Below are positions 1-5,899 of a stretch of 13,199 nt of DNA, in pieces. Position numbers and translations under genes: made by a program. Where the stretch lies: assembly GCA_002483135.1 (NCBI GenBank), contig DLHI01000017.1, forward strand, positions 2,257-15,455. Reading direction: 5' to 3'. Position 1 is the stretch's first letter. The number at the start of each line of letters is the position of its first letter. The stretch is from Hyphomonadaceae bacterium UBA7672 (GTDB lineage Bacteria; Pseudomonadota; Alphaproteobacteria; Caulobacterales; Hyphomonadaceae). The notes beneath the pieces are model-generated. The model ran no database searches. It was not told where the DNA came from and was given only the letters and a program-made list of their open reading frames with translations.

Positions 1-549
1 CCAGTCGAAATCCGCCTTGCGCGTCGCCGTGCCGACTTCGAACGGCGGGTCGATCAGCACGAGGCCGCGCCGCTCTGGCGGCGGCAGCCACGCTGAAAGA
101 GCCTCGAAGCCATCGCGCTGTTCGATCTTCACGCGGCGGTCGCGGCCCATGGCCTCGCGCAGGAGGTCTGCGCTTGGTTCATGCAGTTCGCAGAGACGCA
201 CCGCGTCGTCCGCACGCAGCATGCGCTGGGCGATGAAGGGAGAGCCGGGATAGTGCTGCAGGCTGCCTGTGTTCATTCCACGCAGCACGTTGAGCCAGGG
301 AGCAAGCGCGCTGCGCACGTTCTGGGGCGCACCGCGTTCGGCCTCCCACACACGGCCAACACCATCCCGCCATTCCGGGCTGCGTTCGGCCTCGTCGCCC
401 TGCAGGTCATAGGCCCCGATGCCGGCGTGGGTATCGATGTATCGATAAGGCGCCGGCTTCTGGTTCAGCCGATCGAAGCACAGGGCGAGCGCGACGTGCT
501 TCACGACGTCGGCGAAATTCCCTGCATGGAAGGCGTGGCGGTAATTCAG
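1..549 (-). CDS. rlmJ: 23S rRNA (adenine(2030)-N6)-methyltransferase RlmJ, C-terminus cut off by window edge
   Basis: RlmJ uses S-adenosylmethionine to methylate N6 of A2030 in 23S rRNA (known for the family). Translating the minus strand from 549 gives 183 residues with no stop to the window edge. The N-terminus NYRHAFHAGNFADVVKH is the RlmJ signature. DTHAGIG (39-45) is the SAM-binding motif I, and LIDPPFE (165-171) carries the catalytic DPP[YF], here D167. QRDGFEALSAWLPPPERRG just before it also matches the family. Full-length members are about 280 residues, so roughly the last third is missing. The residue where the family has its initiator Met is encoded by CTG (549-547). No ATG or GTG lies in frame between it and the stop at 648-646, and the only other candidate is TTG at 633. 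A good GGGAG sits 6 nt before the CTG. Identity is very secure; the start codon is inferred. Confidence 0.95.
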   Translation of the reverse strand, partial: MNYRHAFHAGNFADVVKHVALALCFDRLNQKPAPYRYIDTHAGIGAYDLQGDEAERSPEWRDGVGRVWEAERGAPQNVRSALAPWLNVLRGMNTGSLQHYPGSPFIAQRMLRADDAVRLCELHEPSADLLREAMGRDRRVKIEQRDGFEALSAWLPPPERRGLVLIDPPFEVGTATRKADFDW

Positions 550-560
550 GTTACGCTCCC
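547..560 (-). promoter_or_regulatory. Ribosome-binding site and CTG initiation codon of rlmJ
   Basis: On the minus strand GGGAG (560-556) is followed by six bases and then CTG (549-547), exactly where RlmJ homologues begin with Met-Asn-Tyr-Arg-His. The alternative TTG at 633-631 would add 28 residues that do not look like the family and has no Shine-Dalgarno sequence nearby. The spacing supports initiation at CTG. Confidence 0.6.
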
Positions 561-666
561 GGACCCGGTTGCTGACGCAGTTATCATCAGCCTGACGAGA
601 ACGAAACTTGTCTTCTGGCGCGCGCCCACCCAAGTCATGCGGGAGTTATCCAACCGGAGTGAGTCT

Positions 667-1014
667 GTGCCGCTTTTCCTGTGCCCGAACGACAATTCCC
701 AGATGCAGAAAATCACGCGCGAAGGCGTCGATATCGACATCTGCCCGACCTGCAAGGGCGTCTGGCTCGACCGGGGCGAGCTGGACAAGCTGCTGGTCGC
801 CGAGCGCGAGGAATCGGAGAAATCCGTGCAGGCGCACCGCCGCTTCCAGGAGGAAGTGAAGAGTTTCGAGCGCGACCCGGACACCTGGAAGCGCGACCAC
901 AAGTACGACAACGAACGCCAGCGCTATCGCTATGACGGCGACGACGATGACGACGATCGTCGTGGCGGCCGCCGTCGCCGGGGCGGATTCGACTTCTTCG
1001 ACATTTTCGACTGA
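667..1014 (+). CDS. Small TFIIB-type zinc-ribbon protein (zf-TFIIB family)
   Basis: This predicted 115-residue cytoplasmic protein has a short N-terminal zinc ribbon. C6-P-N-D9 forms a partial first knuckle, and C26-P-T-C29-K-G-V-W-L-D-R-G-E-L is the hallmark second knuckle of the zf-TFIIB family. A charged helical segment (40-90) follows, then a low-complexity tail of six Asp, an Arg/Gly patch and an aromatic end (FDFFDIFD). Homologues are of unknown function; metal binding is inferred. I chose GTG at 667 because GGAG (656-659) lies 7 nt upstream and the protein then begins MPLFLCPNDN, as is usual for this family. The frame stays open far upstream (to 181) and an ATG at 637 lies in frame, but that upstream part is antisense to rlmJ and ATG 637 lacks a good ribosome-binding site. 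The gene is divergent from rlmJ and its stop abuts the stop of the next, convergent gene. Confidence 0.85.
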   Translation: MPLFLCPNDNSQMQKITREGVDIDICPTCKGVWLDRGELDKLLVAEREESEKSVQAHRRFQEEVKSFERDPDTWKRDHKYDNERQRYRYDGDDDDDDRRGGRRRRGGFDFFDIFD

Positions 1015-1752
1015 TCAGTCGCCAAAGCCCGGGTCGGTGTGATCCGGGTTGAAGCCGAGGCGGCCGACGCTGTCGTGGAGACCGCCGAGACTGGCCGCCC
1101 CGCCTGCGGCCATTCCGTTGTTGTCCACCGCATGCGCGCCCGTGCTTGTCCTGCGTTCGCCCGGCTCGCACCCGACGCGGTAGGCGCAGGTTGGCATGTA
1201 GTCCGCGAAGTGCTGGGCGAGATCAGCCTTTGAGCGTGGCAGGACGCTGTCCATGTTGCCGACCCTGCCGGCGAGGTCGGTGGCGCAATCCCTCGGCCTG
1301 CGCTCGGGGCGCGGGTCTGAGCAGCGTTCATCGGCCATGAGGCCCTTGAGGCCCGCAGGACCAGAGGGCTTCAGGATGGAAGGCGGCAGGTAGACGCTGT
1401 CGGCGTCCGCCGCAGCACCCGGCGTCGTGGGTGCGCCGGGCGCCTGTTGCCTGCGCCGTGGGTCGGTGAGGACGGGCGCTGTGTCTGGCGTCGCGGGACG
1501 TGGCGCCTGCGCGCGTGGCGGCGTCACACCGGCTTCCAACGGAGCCAGCTCCTCCGGCGGCAGGGCAACGAGGTCGATGGCGAGGAACTCTTCGTCAGGC
1601 GCACTTGCAGTCGGCGCGCCGGAAGCTGCGCCAAGCGTGGCGGCGATCAGGCCGAGCGCGATAAGGTGAACAGCGACGGAGCCCGCGGCGGGCGCATGCC
1701 TGCGCCAGCCGGGCCAGTCCGCAACCTGCTGAGCCCGCTCAACCCATGTCAT
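1015..1752 (-). CDS. Membrane-anchored Pro/Ala-rich protein of TonB-like topology, function unknown
   Basis: I do not recognise a named family for this 245-residue protein. A short N-terminal cytoplasmic segment (1-22) is followed by one hydrophobic helix (about 24-45). A Pro/Ala-rich linker (about 64-115) and a globular periplasmic C-terminus come next. That architecture resembles energy-transducer TonB-like proteins, but no TonB C-terminal signature is evident. Four cysteines (144, 156, 189, 195) in the C-terminal part could form two periplasmic disulfides (inference). The last 40 residues are Gly/Asn-rich. It lies 57 nt downstream of the ClpP-family gene on the same strand and could be co-transcribed with it. 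ATG at 1752 has no strong Shine-Dalgarno sequence, so the start is moderately certain. The stop TGA directly abuts the stop of the convergent zinc-ribbon gene. Confidence 0.7.
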   Translation of the reverse strand: MTWVERAQQVADWPGWRRHAPAAGSVAVHLIALGLIAATLGAASGAPTASAPDEEFLAIDLVALPPEELAPLEAGVTPPRAQAPRPATPDTAPVLTDPRRRQQAPGAPTTPGAAADADSVYLPPSILKPSGPAGLKGLMADERCSDPRPERRPRDCATDLAGRVGNMDSVLPRSKADLAQHFADYMPTCAYRVGCEPGERRTSTGAHAVDNNGMAAGGAASLGGLHDSVGRLGFNPDHTDPGFGD

Positions 1753-1809
1753 CGCGGCGGACTATGCCCGCGGCGAGGACCGGCTTGAAAGCATGAAATC
1801 GAACGGGAC

Positions 1810-2433
1810 CTAGAGGATTTCCGAGTGGGACGTCACAATCTTGCCCACAAGGCCATAGGCCTTGGCCTCTTCGGCGCTCATCCAGTAGTCGCGGTCGGTG
1901 TCCTTCTTGATCTGCTCCAGCGTCTGGCCGGTGGCCGCCGCGAAGATCTTGTTCAGGCGCTCGCGCATCTTGATGATCTCGCGGGCCTGGATCTCGACGT
2001 CCGACGCCTGGCCGCCAACGCCGCCGCGGGGTTCGTGCAGCAGGAAGCGGGTGTTGGGCAGGCAGAAACGGTTTTCCTTCTTTCCAGCGGCAAAGATCAG
2101 CGCCCCGGCCGAGGCGCACCAGCCGGTGCCGAGAATCTTCACGGGCGCGCGAACAAACTTGATCATGTCATGGATCATGTCGCCGCTTTCGACGTGGCCG
2201 CCCGGCGAGGACAGCACCAGCAGGATCGGCTTGTCGCTGACGGCCGAATAGGCAAGCAACTGGGCGCAGACCGAACGCGCCGCCTTGTCGTTGATTTCGC
2301 CCGTCAGAAGAATGGTGCGCGATTCGAACAGCGCCTTCTCCAGCTGCGAAGAAGAAGCCTCTTCCTTCTTGCCCTCGGGGGCGTCGTCCTCCTCATCCTC
2401 GTCGAGGTGGAAGAAGTCGGGGCGATTCGTCAT
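1810..2433 (-). CDS. ClpP-family ATP-dependent protease proteolytic subunit
   Basis: Clp proteolytic subunits form barrel-shaped serine peptidases fed by ClpA/ClpX-type unfoldases in the cytoplasm (family knowledge). The 207-residue protein has a full catalytic triad: S108 in GWCASAGA, H133 in FLLHEPRGG and D182 in TDRDYWMSAEEA. The spacings S-H 25 and H-D 49 are the same as in E. coli ClpP (97, 122, 171). SSPGGHVESGD (75-85) is the conserved substrate-strand/Gly loop and AYGLVGKI the usual end. The N-terminus is unusual: an acidic/charged leader (DEDEEDD at 11-17, then GKKEE) replaces the typical ClpP propeptide. ATG 2433 is preferred because GGAG lies 5 nt upstream; the frame stays open to 2490 but without comparable signals. 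It may be a second ClpP-type paralogue rather than the housekeeping one, since no clpX, lon or tig lies next to it. That is an inference, so I leave the symbol empty. Confidence 0.9.
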   Translation of the reverse strand: MTNRPDFFHLDEDEEDDAPEGKKEEASSSQLEKALFESRTILLTGEINDKAARSVCAQLLAYSAVSDKPILLVLSSPGGHVESGDMIHDMIKFVRAPVKILGTGWCASAGALIFAAGKKENRFCLPNTRFLLHEPRGGVGGQASDVEIQAREIIKMRERLNKIFAAATGQTLEQIKKDTDRDYWMSAEEAKAYGLVGKIVTSHSEIL

Positions 2434-2455
2434 GGAAGCTCCAATTGGGTCGTGC

Positions 2456-2527
2456 CCGCCATAGGTGGCGGTCCGGGCGTCCGGGGTCAATGCCCCACCG
2501 GACGGACCTCATGGGGCACCCTGCCCC
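2456..2527 (-). promoter_or_regulatory. Structured leader upstream of the ClpP-family gene (possible cis-regulatory RNA)
   Basis: Three inverted repeats sit side by side before the gene. Arms 2513-2518 and 2522-2527 (GGGGCA/TGCCCC) pair perfectly around 3 nt. Arms 2470-2474 plus 2479-2484 pair with 2498-2503 plus 2504-2508 (11 bp with a 4-nt bulge). Arms 2456-2461 and 2466-2471 (CCGCCA/TGGCGG) pair around 4 nt. TGCCCC at 2491-2496 can also pair with GGGGCA at 2513-2518, so mutually exclusive folds are possible. No T-run follows any stem, so if it regulates, translation or RNA stability is more likely than intrinsic termination. Confidence 0.4.
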
Positions 2528-2556
2528 GCGAGCGTTCCGGAAGGGTAAATGGGCCA

Positions 2557-2572
2557 AATCCGGGCCCGGATT
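2557..2572 (-). other. 16-bp perfect palindrome at the end of the histidine kinase gene
   Basis: AATCCGGGCCCGGATT is self-complementary over 16 bp and begins within the kinase stop codon. As RNA it can form a 6-bp stem with a 4-nt loop. In the direction of transcription a second overlapping stem (GGGCC...GGCCC) and only a short ATTT follow, so it is a poor intrinsic terminator. It could be a weak 3' hairpin between kinase and ClpP-family gene. Confidence 0.35.
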
Positions 2573-3945
2573 CACCCTGCGGCGCGCATCGACACCCGCG
2601 CAACCAAGCCGCCGCCGGGACGATTGGACATCGTGAAATCGCCCCCGTGGTGGTCGACCAGCGCCTTGACGATAGCGAGGCCCAGCCCGGCCCCGCCCGC
2701 TTCGCGCCCGCGGGATGGCTCCAGCCGCTCGAACGGGGCCAGCATTCGATCGAGATCGTCCGCGGCGATCCCCGGGCCGCGATCAGCCACCTCGATAATC
2801 ACGCGCCCGCCCTCGCCCCGGACCGAGAGTTCGGCCTGCCCGCCATAGCGGATGGCGTTGTCGGTGAGATTCGACAGGATGCGGCGGAGAGCAACAGGAT
2901 CGATCCGCGCCTCCAGCGGACCAGCGTCCGTATCGAGGCCGGATACAGGGTCTCCCATCTCGCGGCGGGCAGCGAGGAAAGCGGATACTTCGGCGACGGC
3001 GTCCGTCGACCCGTTGAGGTCTGACTGGCGCTCCACCGATTTCGCGAACAGCAGCGTGTCCCCGATCAGCGCGCTCATCTCCTCGATATCGGCTTCGGCG
3101 CGCTCGCGCTGTTTGGGATCGCTGATGAACTCAGCGCGCAGGCGCAGGCGCGTGAGGTAGGTGCGCAGGTCATGCGCAATGGCGGCGACGAGGCGCGTGC
3201 GCTCCTGCACGAGCGAGCGGATGCGTGTCTTCATGTCGTTGAAGGCCGCCGCAAGATCGCGCAACTCCTTCGAACCTTTCACGTCGAGATCGGGCGCATC
3301 CAGCTTGTCCGCGAATGTGCGGGCGCCCGAGGCGAGTTTCTCGATGGGGCGCGCAGTCTGGCGTACGGCGATGACGAGCAACACAATGACGATCAGTCCG
3401 GTGACGCCTACGATAAGCAAACCCCGCCACAGGACACCGGACATCAGTGCGCCGCGCACGGGCTGGATGCGAACCCATTTTCCGTCGGCCAACCCGACAA
3501 AGATGCGTACCGCGCTCCAGCCGTCGCCGCCGCCGCCGAGCCGATCGAGCAATCCCTGGCGCTGCATATCGACATGCATGTCGCGGGTGGCGAAGGCGCG
3601 GTCATAGGCGTCCAGGAAGCGCATGAGCAGCGGGGCCGAGGCGGGCTGGCCACGGCCCTCGCCTGCCTCGCCGTCTTCGGGCACGGGCAGCGCATCGACG
3701 ATGGCGACGGCGAGTGTGTTCGAATTCAACGCGGTGAGGATACGCGGCCGGTCTTCGGGCGCGGCTGCATCCAGCACGTCGACAATCGCCGCCATCTGCC
3801 GCGGCAGAGGCAGGCGTGCGTCTTCGCCTCGGCTGCGCCCGAGCGGGGCAAAGATCGCCAGCGCCATTACCAGGTTGAACAGCACGACGGCGGCCAGCAG
3901 GAAGCCAATCAGTCGAAGCGAGATGGAGCTGCCTATCGGCGCCAT
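2572..3945 (-). CDS. Membrane sensor histidine kinase, EnvZ/OmpR-partner type
   Basis: This 457-residue inner-membrane kinase should phosphorylate the response regulator encoded immediately upstream. TM1 spans about 10-33, followed by a periplasmic sensor region (about 34-168) of no recognised type. TM2 is at about 172-195, and a HAMP linker covers about 196-250. The phospho-acceptor is H258 in AIAHDLRTYLTRLRLR. The ATP-binding domain shows the N box (NLTDNAIRYG, N363), G1 (DRGPGI, 388-393) and G2 (GGAGLGLA, 417-424). The usual Pro of the H box (HDLRTP) is Tyr, a variant I believe is common in alphaproteobacterial kinases. ATG 3945 was chosen because it follows the regulator stop by 1 nt, has GAGG just upstream, and makes TM1 immediately N-terminal. 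A longer reading to 4026 would run inside the regulator. The start is therefore probably translationally coupled. The signal sensed cannot be read from the sequence. Confidence 0.92.
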   Translation of the reverse strand: MAPIGSSISLRLIGFLLAAVVLFNLVMALAIFAPLGRSRGEDARLPLPRQMAAIVDVLDAAAPEDRPRILTALNSNTLAVAIVDALPVPEDGEAGEGRGQPASAPLLMRFLDAYDRAFATRDMHVDMQRQGLLDRLGGGGDGWSAVRIFVGLADGKWVRIQPVRGALMSGVLWRGLLIVGVTGLIVIVLLVIAVRQTARPIEKLASGARTFADKLDAPDLDVKGSKELRDLAAAFNDMKTRIRSLVQERTRLVAAIAHDLRTYLTRLRLRAEFISDPKQRERAEADIEEMSALIGDTLLFAKSVERQSDLNGSTDAVAEVSAFLAARREMGDPVSGLDTDAGPLEARIDPVALRRILSNLTDNAIRYGGQAELSVRGEGGRVIIEVADRGPGIAADDLDRMLAPFERLEPSRGREAGGAGLGLAIVKALVDHHGGDFTMSNRPGGGLVARVSMRAAG

Positions 3946-3946
3946 G

Positions 3947-4678
3947 TCAGCCTCTGGCCACCGGAACGGCGAACAGATAGCCGCCATTGCGGACGGTGCG
4001 GATGAAGCGCGGCGCGGCGGGATCATCGCCCAGCTTGCGGCGCAGGCGGGACATCATCACATCGACCGAACGGTCGAACGCGGTGGCCTCGCGCCCCTTG
4101 GTCCAGTCCATCAGGAAATCGCGGCTGAGCACGCGCTGGGGATGCTGCACGAAGGCGGTGAGCAGGTCATACTCGCCGGCTGAAAGCTCGACATGTTGGC
4201 CCGTCGGGTCAATGAAGGCGCGCGAGGCGGCATCGAGGCGCCAGCCTTCGAAGCGATAGATCTCGGCGGCGCTCGCAGGCGTCCGCTCGACGATGTCGCC
4301 AGCGGGACGGGACGCGCGGCGCAGGACGGCGCGAGCGCGCGCCACAAGCTCGCGCGGGTTGAATGGCTTGGGCAGGTAATCGTCGGCGCCGACCTCCAGC
4401 CCGATGATGCGATCGATGTCTTCCCCGCGCGCGGTGACGAGGATCACTGGCGGGCCGCCATTGGCCGCAAGACGGCGGCAAACTGAAAGTCCGTCCTCGC
4501 CCGGCATCATCACGTCCATCACGATCAGCGCAGGCCGTCGCGTCGCCATCAGCGCATCGAGCGCCGCGGCATTCTCGCAAGCCACCGCCTCGAAGCCCTC
4601 GCGTGTGAACAGCGCATGGGCCAGCTCCCGGATTTCCCGGTCATCCTCAACGATCGCAACGAGGTCAGGTGTCGACAT
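3947..4678 (-). CDS. OmpR/PhoB-family response regulator
   Basis: This 243-residue DNA-binding regulator is the partner of the downstream kinase. The receiver domain (about 5-118) has the acidic pair E11-D12-D13, the phospho-acceptor D55 in VMDVMMPGEDG, T82 in LVTARG and K104 in YLPKPF. The C-terminal winged helix (about 140-240) shows the OmpR-type features LSAGEYDLL, RVLSRDFL, RSVDVMMSRLRRKLG and FIRTVRNGGYLF. ATG 4678 gives the standard N-terminus, with GGGA a few bases upstream. It is the first gene of the minus-strand block and diverges from two exported-protein genes across 189 nt. Regulators of this kind often bind such a shared region, and a CpxR-like direct repeat is present there (4723-4737). 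The targets are inferred. Confidence 0.95.
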   Translation of the reverse strand: MSTPDLVAIVEDDREIRELAHALFTREGFEAVACENAAALDALMATRRPALIVMDVMMPGEDGLSVCRRLAANGGPPVILVTARGEDIDRIIGLEVGADDYLPKPFNPRELVARARAVLRRASRPAGDIVERTPASAAEIYRFEGWRLDAASRAFIDPTGQHVELSAGEYDLLTAFVQHPQRVLSRDFLMDWTKGREATAFDRSVDVMMSRLRRKLGDDPAAPRFIRTVRNGGYLFAVPVARG

Positions 4679-4722
4679 TTTCCCAGTATATATCGGGGTT
4701 TATTGAATGTCCGTTCATGCTC

Positions 4723-4737
4723 GTAACATCGTGTAAG
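4723..4737. promoter_or_regulatory. Candidate OmpR-family binding site (direct repeat GTAA-N6-GTAA)
   Basis: GTAAC ATCGT GTAAG contains two GTAA half-sites with a 10-bp period, one helical turn. CpxR of enterobacteria recognises GTAAA-N5-GTAAA, and OmpR-family dimers generally bind 10-11 bp direct repeats. It lies 45 nt from the regulator start and 131 nt from the divergent gene start. Only one such pair is visible, so a chance match is possible. Confidence 0.35.
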
Positions 4738-4818
4738 CAGCAGCCCCCGAATTAACCGCAGCTCGAAACACAGTGAGAGCTCGCGGACATCACTGCGTTG
4801 CAGGCGGGGCCGATCTTC

Positions 4819-4860
4819 CTCCCATGACAGCCGGCATCGGGCCGGCCCGGAAAATGGGAG
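4819..4860 (+). promoter_or_regulatory. Leader hairpin that would sequester the Shine-Dalgarno sequence of the next gene
   Basis: CTCCCAT (4819-4825) is the perfect complement of ATGGGAG (4854-4860), and GGGAG (4856-4860) is the ribosome-binding site for the ATG at 4868. Inside this stem GCCGG (4830-4834) and CCGGC (4842-4846) form a second stem. The folded RNA would hide the site, suggesting translational control. The pairing is read directly; the regulation is inferred. Confidence 0.45.
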
Positions 4861-4867
4861 ACCCAGA

Positions 4868-5383
4868 ATGAAACGTTTCGCATTCGCCATGACAAGCATG
4901 CTCGCCATGGGCGCCTTCGCCATCGACGCGGCTGACGCCCAGGTTCGCCGTGGCGGCGTTCGCGGCGACAACGGCGCCGCCGCCGGACAGGTCCATGACC
5001 GCGCGGGTCCCAATGGCGGCCGCGTTGTCGGCGGCCGTGGCGTTGTGGCGGACGGCCAGGGCAACGTCGCCGCCGGCAGCGCCAACTGCGCGCGCGGCCA
5101 GAGCGCCCAGGGATGCCGCGCCGGCGTCACGACACGCAGCGCCGACGGCTCGATGTCGCATCAGTCCGGCCTGCACGCTTCAGGCGCCAACGGTGCGGTG
5201 GATTCCTCGGGCGGCTTCACGCGCTCGGCCGACGGAACGATTGATCAGGGCCGCACCACGACGGCCACCGGCCAGAACGGCTCGGTGTCGGTCGATGGCG
5301 CCTACACCTCCGACACGGGCCGCAGCCGTACCGTGACCTGCACAGACGCATCGGGCGCGGTGATCGCCTGCCCGACGCGCTGA
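4868..5383 (+). CDS. Exported Gly/Ala/Ser-rich repetitive protein with four cysteines, function unknown
   Basis: The 171-residue product has a clear Sec signal peptide (MKRFAFAMTSMLAMGAFA..., likely cut after ADA at 22-24). The mature part is low in hydrophobic residues and rich in Gly, Ala, Ser, Thr and Asn. It contains two copies of a unit starting TRSADG and ending G-x-N-G-x-V, 29 residues apart (89-111 and 118-140). Four cysteines occur as two close pairs (74/83 and 158/168), compatible with two disulfides. I have a vague memory of similar Gly-rich proteins encoded next to EF-hand proteins but cannot name a family. GGGAG lies 7 nt before ATG 4868. The gene is divergent from the response regulator and 84 nt upstream of the EF-hand gene. 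Surface or matrix association is only a guess. Confidence 0.8.
   Translation: MKRFAFAMTSMLAMGAFAIDAADAQVRRGGVRGDNGAAAGQVHDRAGPNGGRVVGGRGVVADGQGNVAAGSANCARGQSAQGCRAGVTTRSADGSMSHQSGLHASGANGAVDSSGGFTRSADGTIDQGRTTTATGQNGSVSVDGAYTSDTGRSRTVTCTDASGAVIACPTR
5132..5287 (+). repeat. Two diverged in-frame copies of an 87-bp (29-residue) coding repeat
   Basis: Within the repetitive exported protein, 5132-5200 and 5219-5287 encode related segments. Each begins TRSADG[S/T] and, 17 residues later, reaches G-[AQ]-N-G-[AS]-V, with an exact period of 29 residues. This looks like an old internal duplication maintained at protein level. Confidence 0.55.
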
Positions 5384-5389
5384 TGCAGC

Positions 5390-5431
5390 GGGCCGCCGGT
5401 CAACCGCCCCATCCTCCCCGGCCGGCGGCCC
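5390..5431 (+). other. Strong inverted repeat between the two exported-protein genes
   Basis: GGGCCGCCGG (5390-5399) and CCGGCGGCCC (5422-5431) form a perfect 10-bp GC stem with a 22-nt loop, 6 nt after the upstream stop. No T-tract follows on either strand, so it is not a classical intrinsic terminator. A partial terminator or an mRNA-stabilising 3' hairpin setting different levels of the two proteins is plausible. Confidence 0.5.
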
Positions 5432-5467
5432 CCTCCTGCTTCCGACAACAGACAGAAAGCACGACCC

Positions 5468-5896
5468 ATGATCCTTCGTCTTCTCCCCATCGCCATACTC
5501 GCTCTTTCCGCATGCGCTCCGGCGCAGGCGCAGGATCGCGACGGCGCACGCCTGCTCGAGCAGATCGAGAAAGCCGACACCAATGGCGATGGAGCCATTT
5601 CGCGCTCCGAGTTTACCGCTCATCGCGCGACGCAGTTCAGCCGCCTCGACCGCGACCAGAACGGCTATGTCACCGAAAGCGATATTCCCGGCTTCGTCCA
5701 GAAGCGGCTGCCGCCGGAAATGTCTCTCGACAAGCTGAAAGCCGCGTTCGACGCCAATGGCGACGGCAAGCTGAGTCAGTCCGAATTCGTCAACGGCCCG
5801 ACAGCGGCGTTCGACCGCATCGACGCCAACGGCGACAACTCAGTCACCCGCGCCGAGATCGACCAGGCCCGCGCCATGCTGGCCAGCGTGCGCTGA
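5468..5896 (+). CDS. Exported EF-hand calcium-binding protein (four EF-hands), putative lipoprotein
   Basis: The 142-residue protein starts with a signal sequence containing a lipobox-like LSAC (13-16). Lipidation at C16 is possible, as is ordinary cleavage after AQA at 19-21. Four 12-residue EF loops follow: D37-TNGDGAISRS-E48, D61-RDQNGYVTES-D72, D95-ANGDGKLSQS-E106 and D119-ANGDNSVTRA-E130. Loops 1 and 3 are canonical. Loop 2 ends in Asp instead of Glu, and loop 4 has Asn where Gly is usual at position 6, so affinity may differ between sites. It probably binds Ca2+ in the periplasm; whether it buffers or senses calcium is unknown. The Shine-Dalgarno sequence is weak (AGAAAG region). The stop lies 3 nt from the convergent apt stop. 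Confidence 0.9.
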   Translation: MILRLLPIAILALSACAPAQAQDRDGARLLEQIEKADTNGDGAISRSEFTAHRATQFSRLDRDQNGYVTESDIPGFVQKRLPPEMSLDKLKAAFDANGDGKLSQSEFVNGPTAAFDRIDANGDNSVTRAEIDQARAMLASVR

Positions 5897-5899
5897 GGC

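Noticed and set aside
637..651. ATGCGGGAGTTATCC resembles ATGCGGGAGTTCTCC at 6558-6572, both just upstream of gene starts
   Set aside because: Only 15 nt with one mismatch, and the second copy contains a Shine-Dalgarno core; there is no wider similarity around the copies, so chance is the simplest explanation.
181..666. Long upstream extension of the zinc-ribbon frame (277-residue reading)
   Set aside because: This part is antisense to rlmJ, whose family match is unmistakable; GTG 667 has a ribosome-binding site and gives the expected family start.
950..963. 14-bp palindrome ACGACGATCGTCGT
   Set aside because: It falls where Asp codons (GAC/GAT) give way to Arg codons (CGT) in the low-complexity tail, so the palindrome is explained by coding.
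1753..1772. 5-bp inverted repeat CGCGG/CCGCG before the TonB-like gene
   Set aside because: It is too short and GC-rich to distinguish from background, and no clear ribosome-binding site is masked.
1825..3024. 399-residue plus-strand open frame
   Set aside because: It is the antisense of the ClpP-family and histidine kinase genes; open antisense frames are normal at this GC content and the translation has no recognisable domain.
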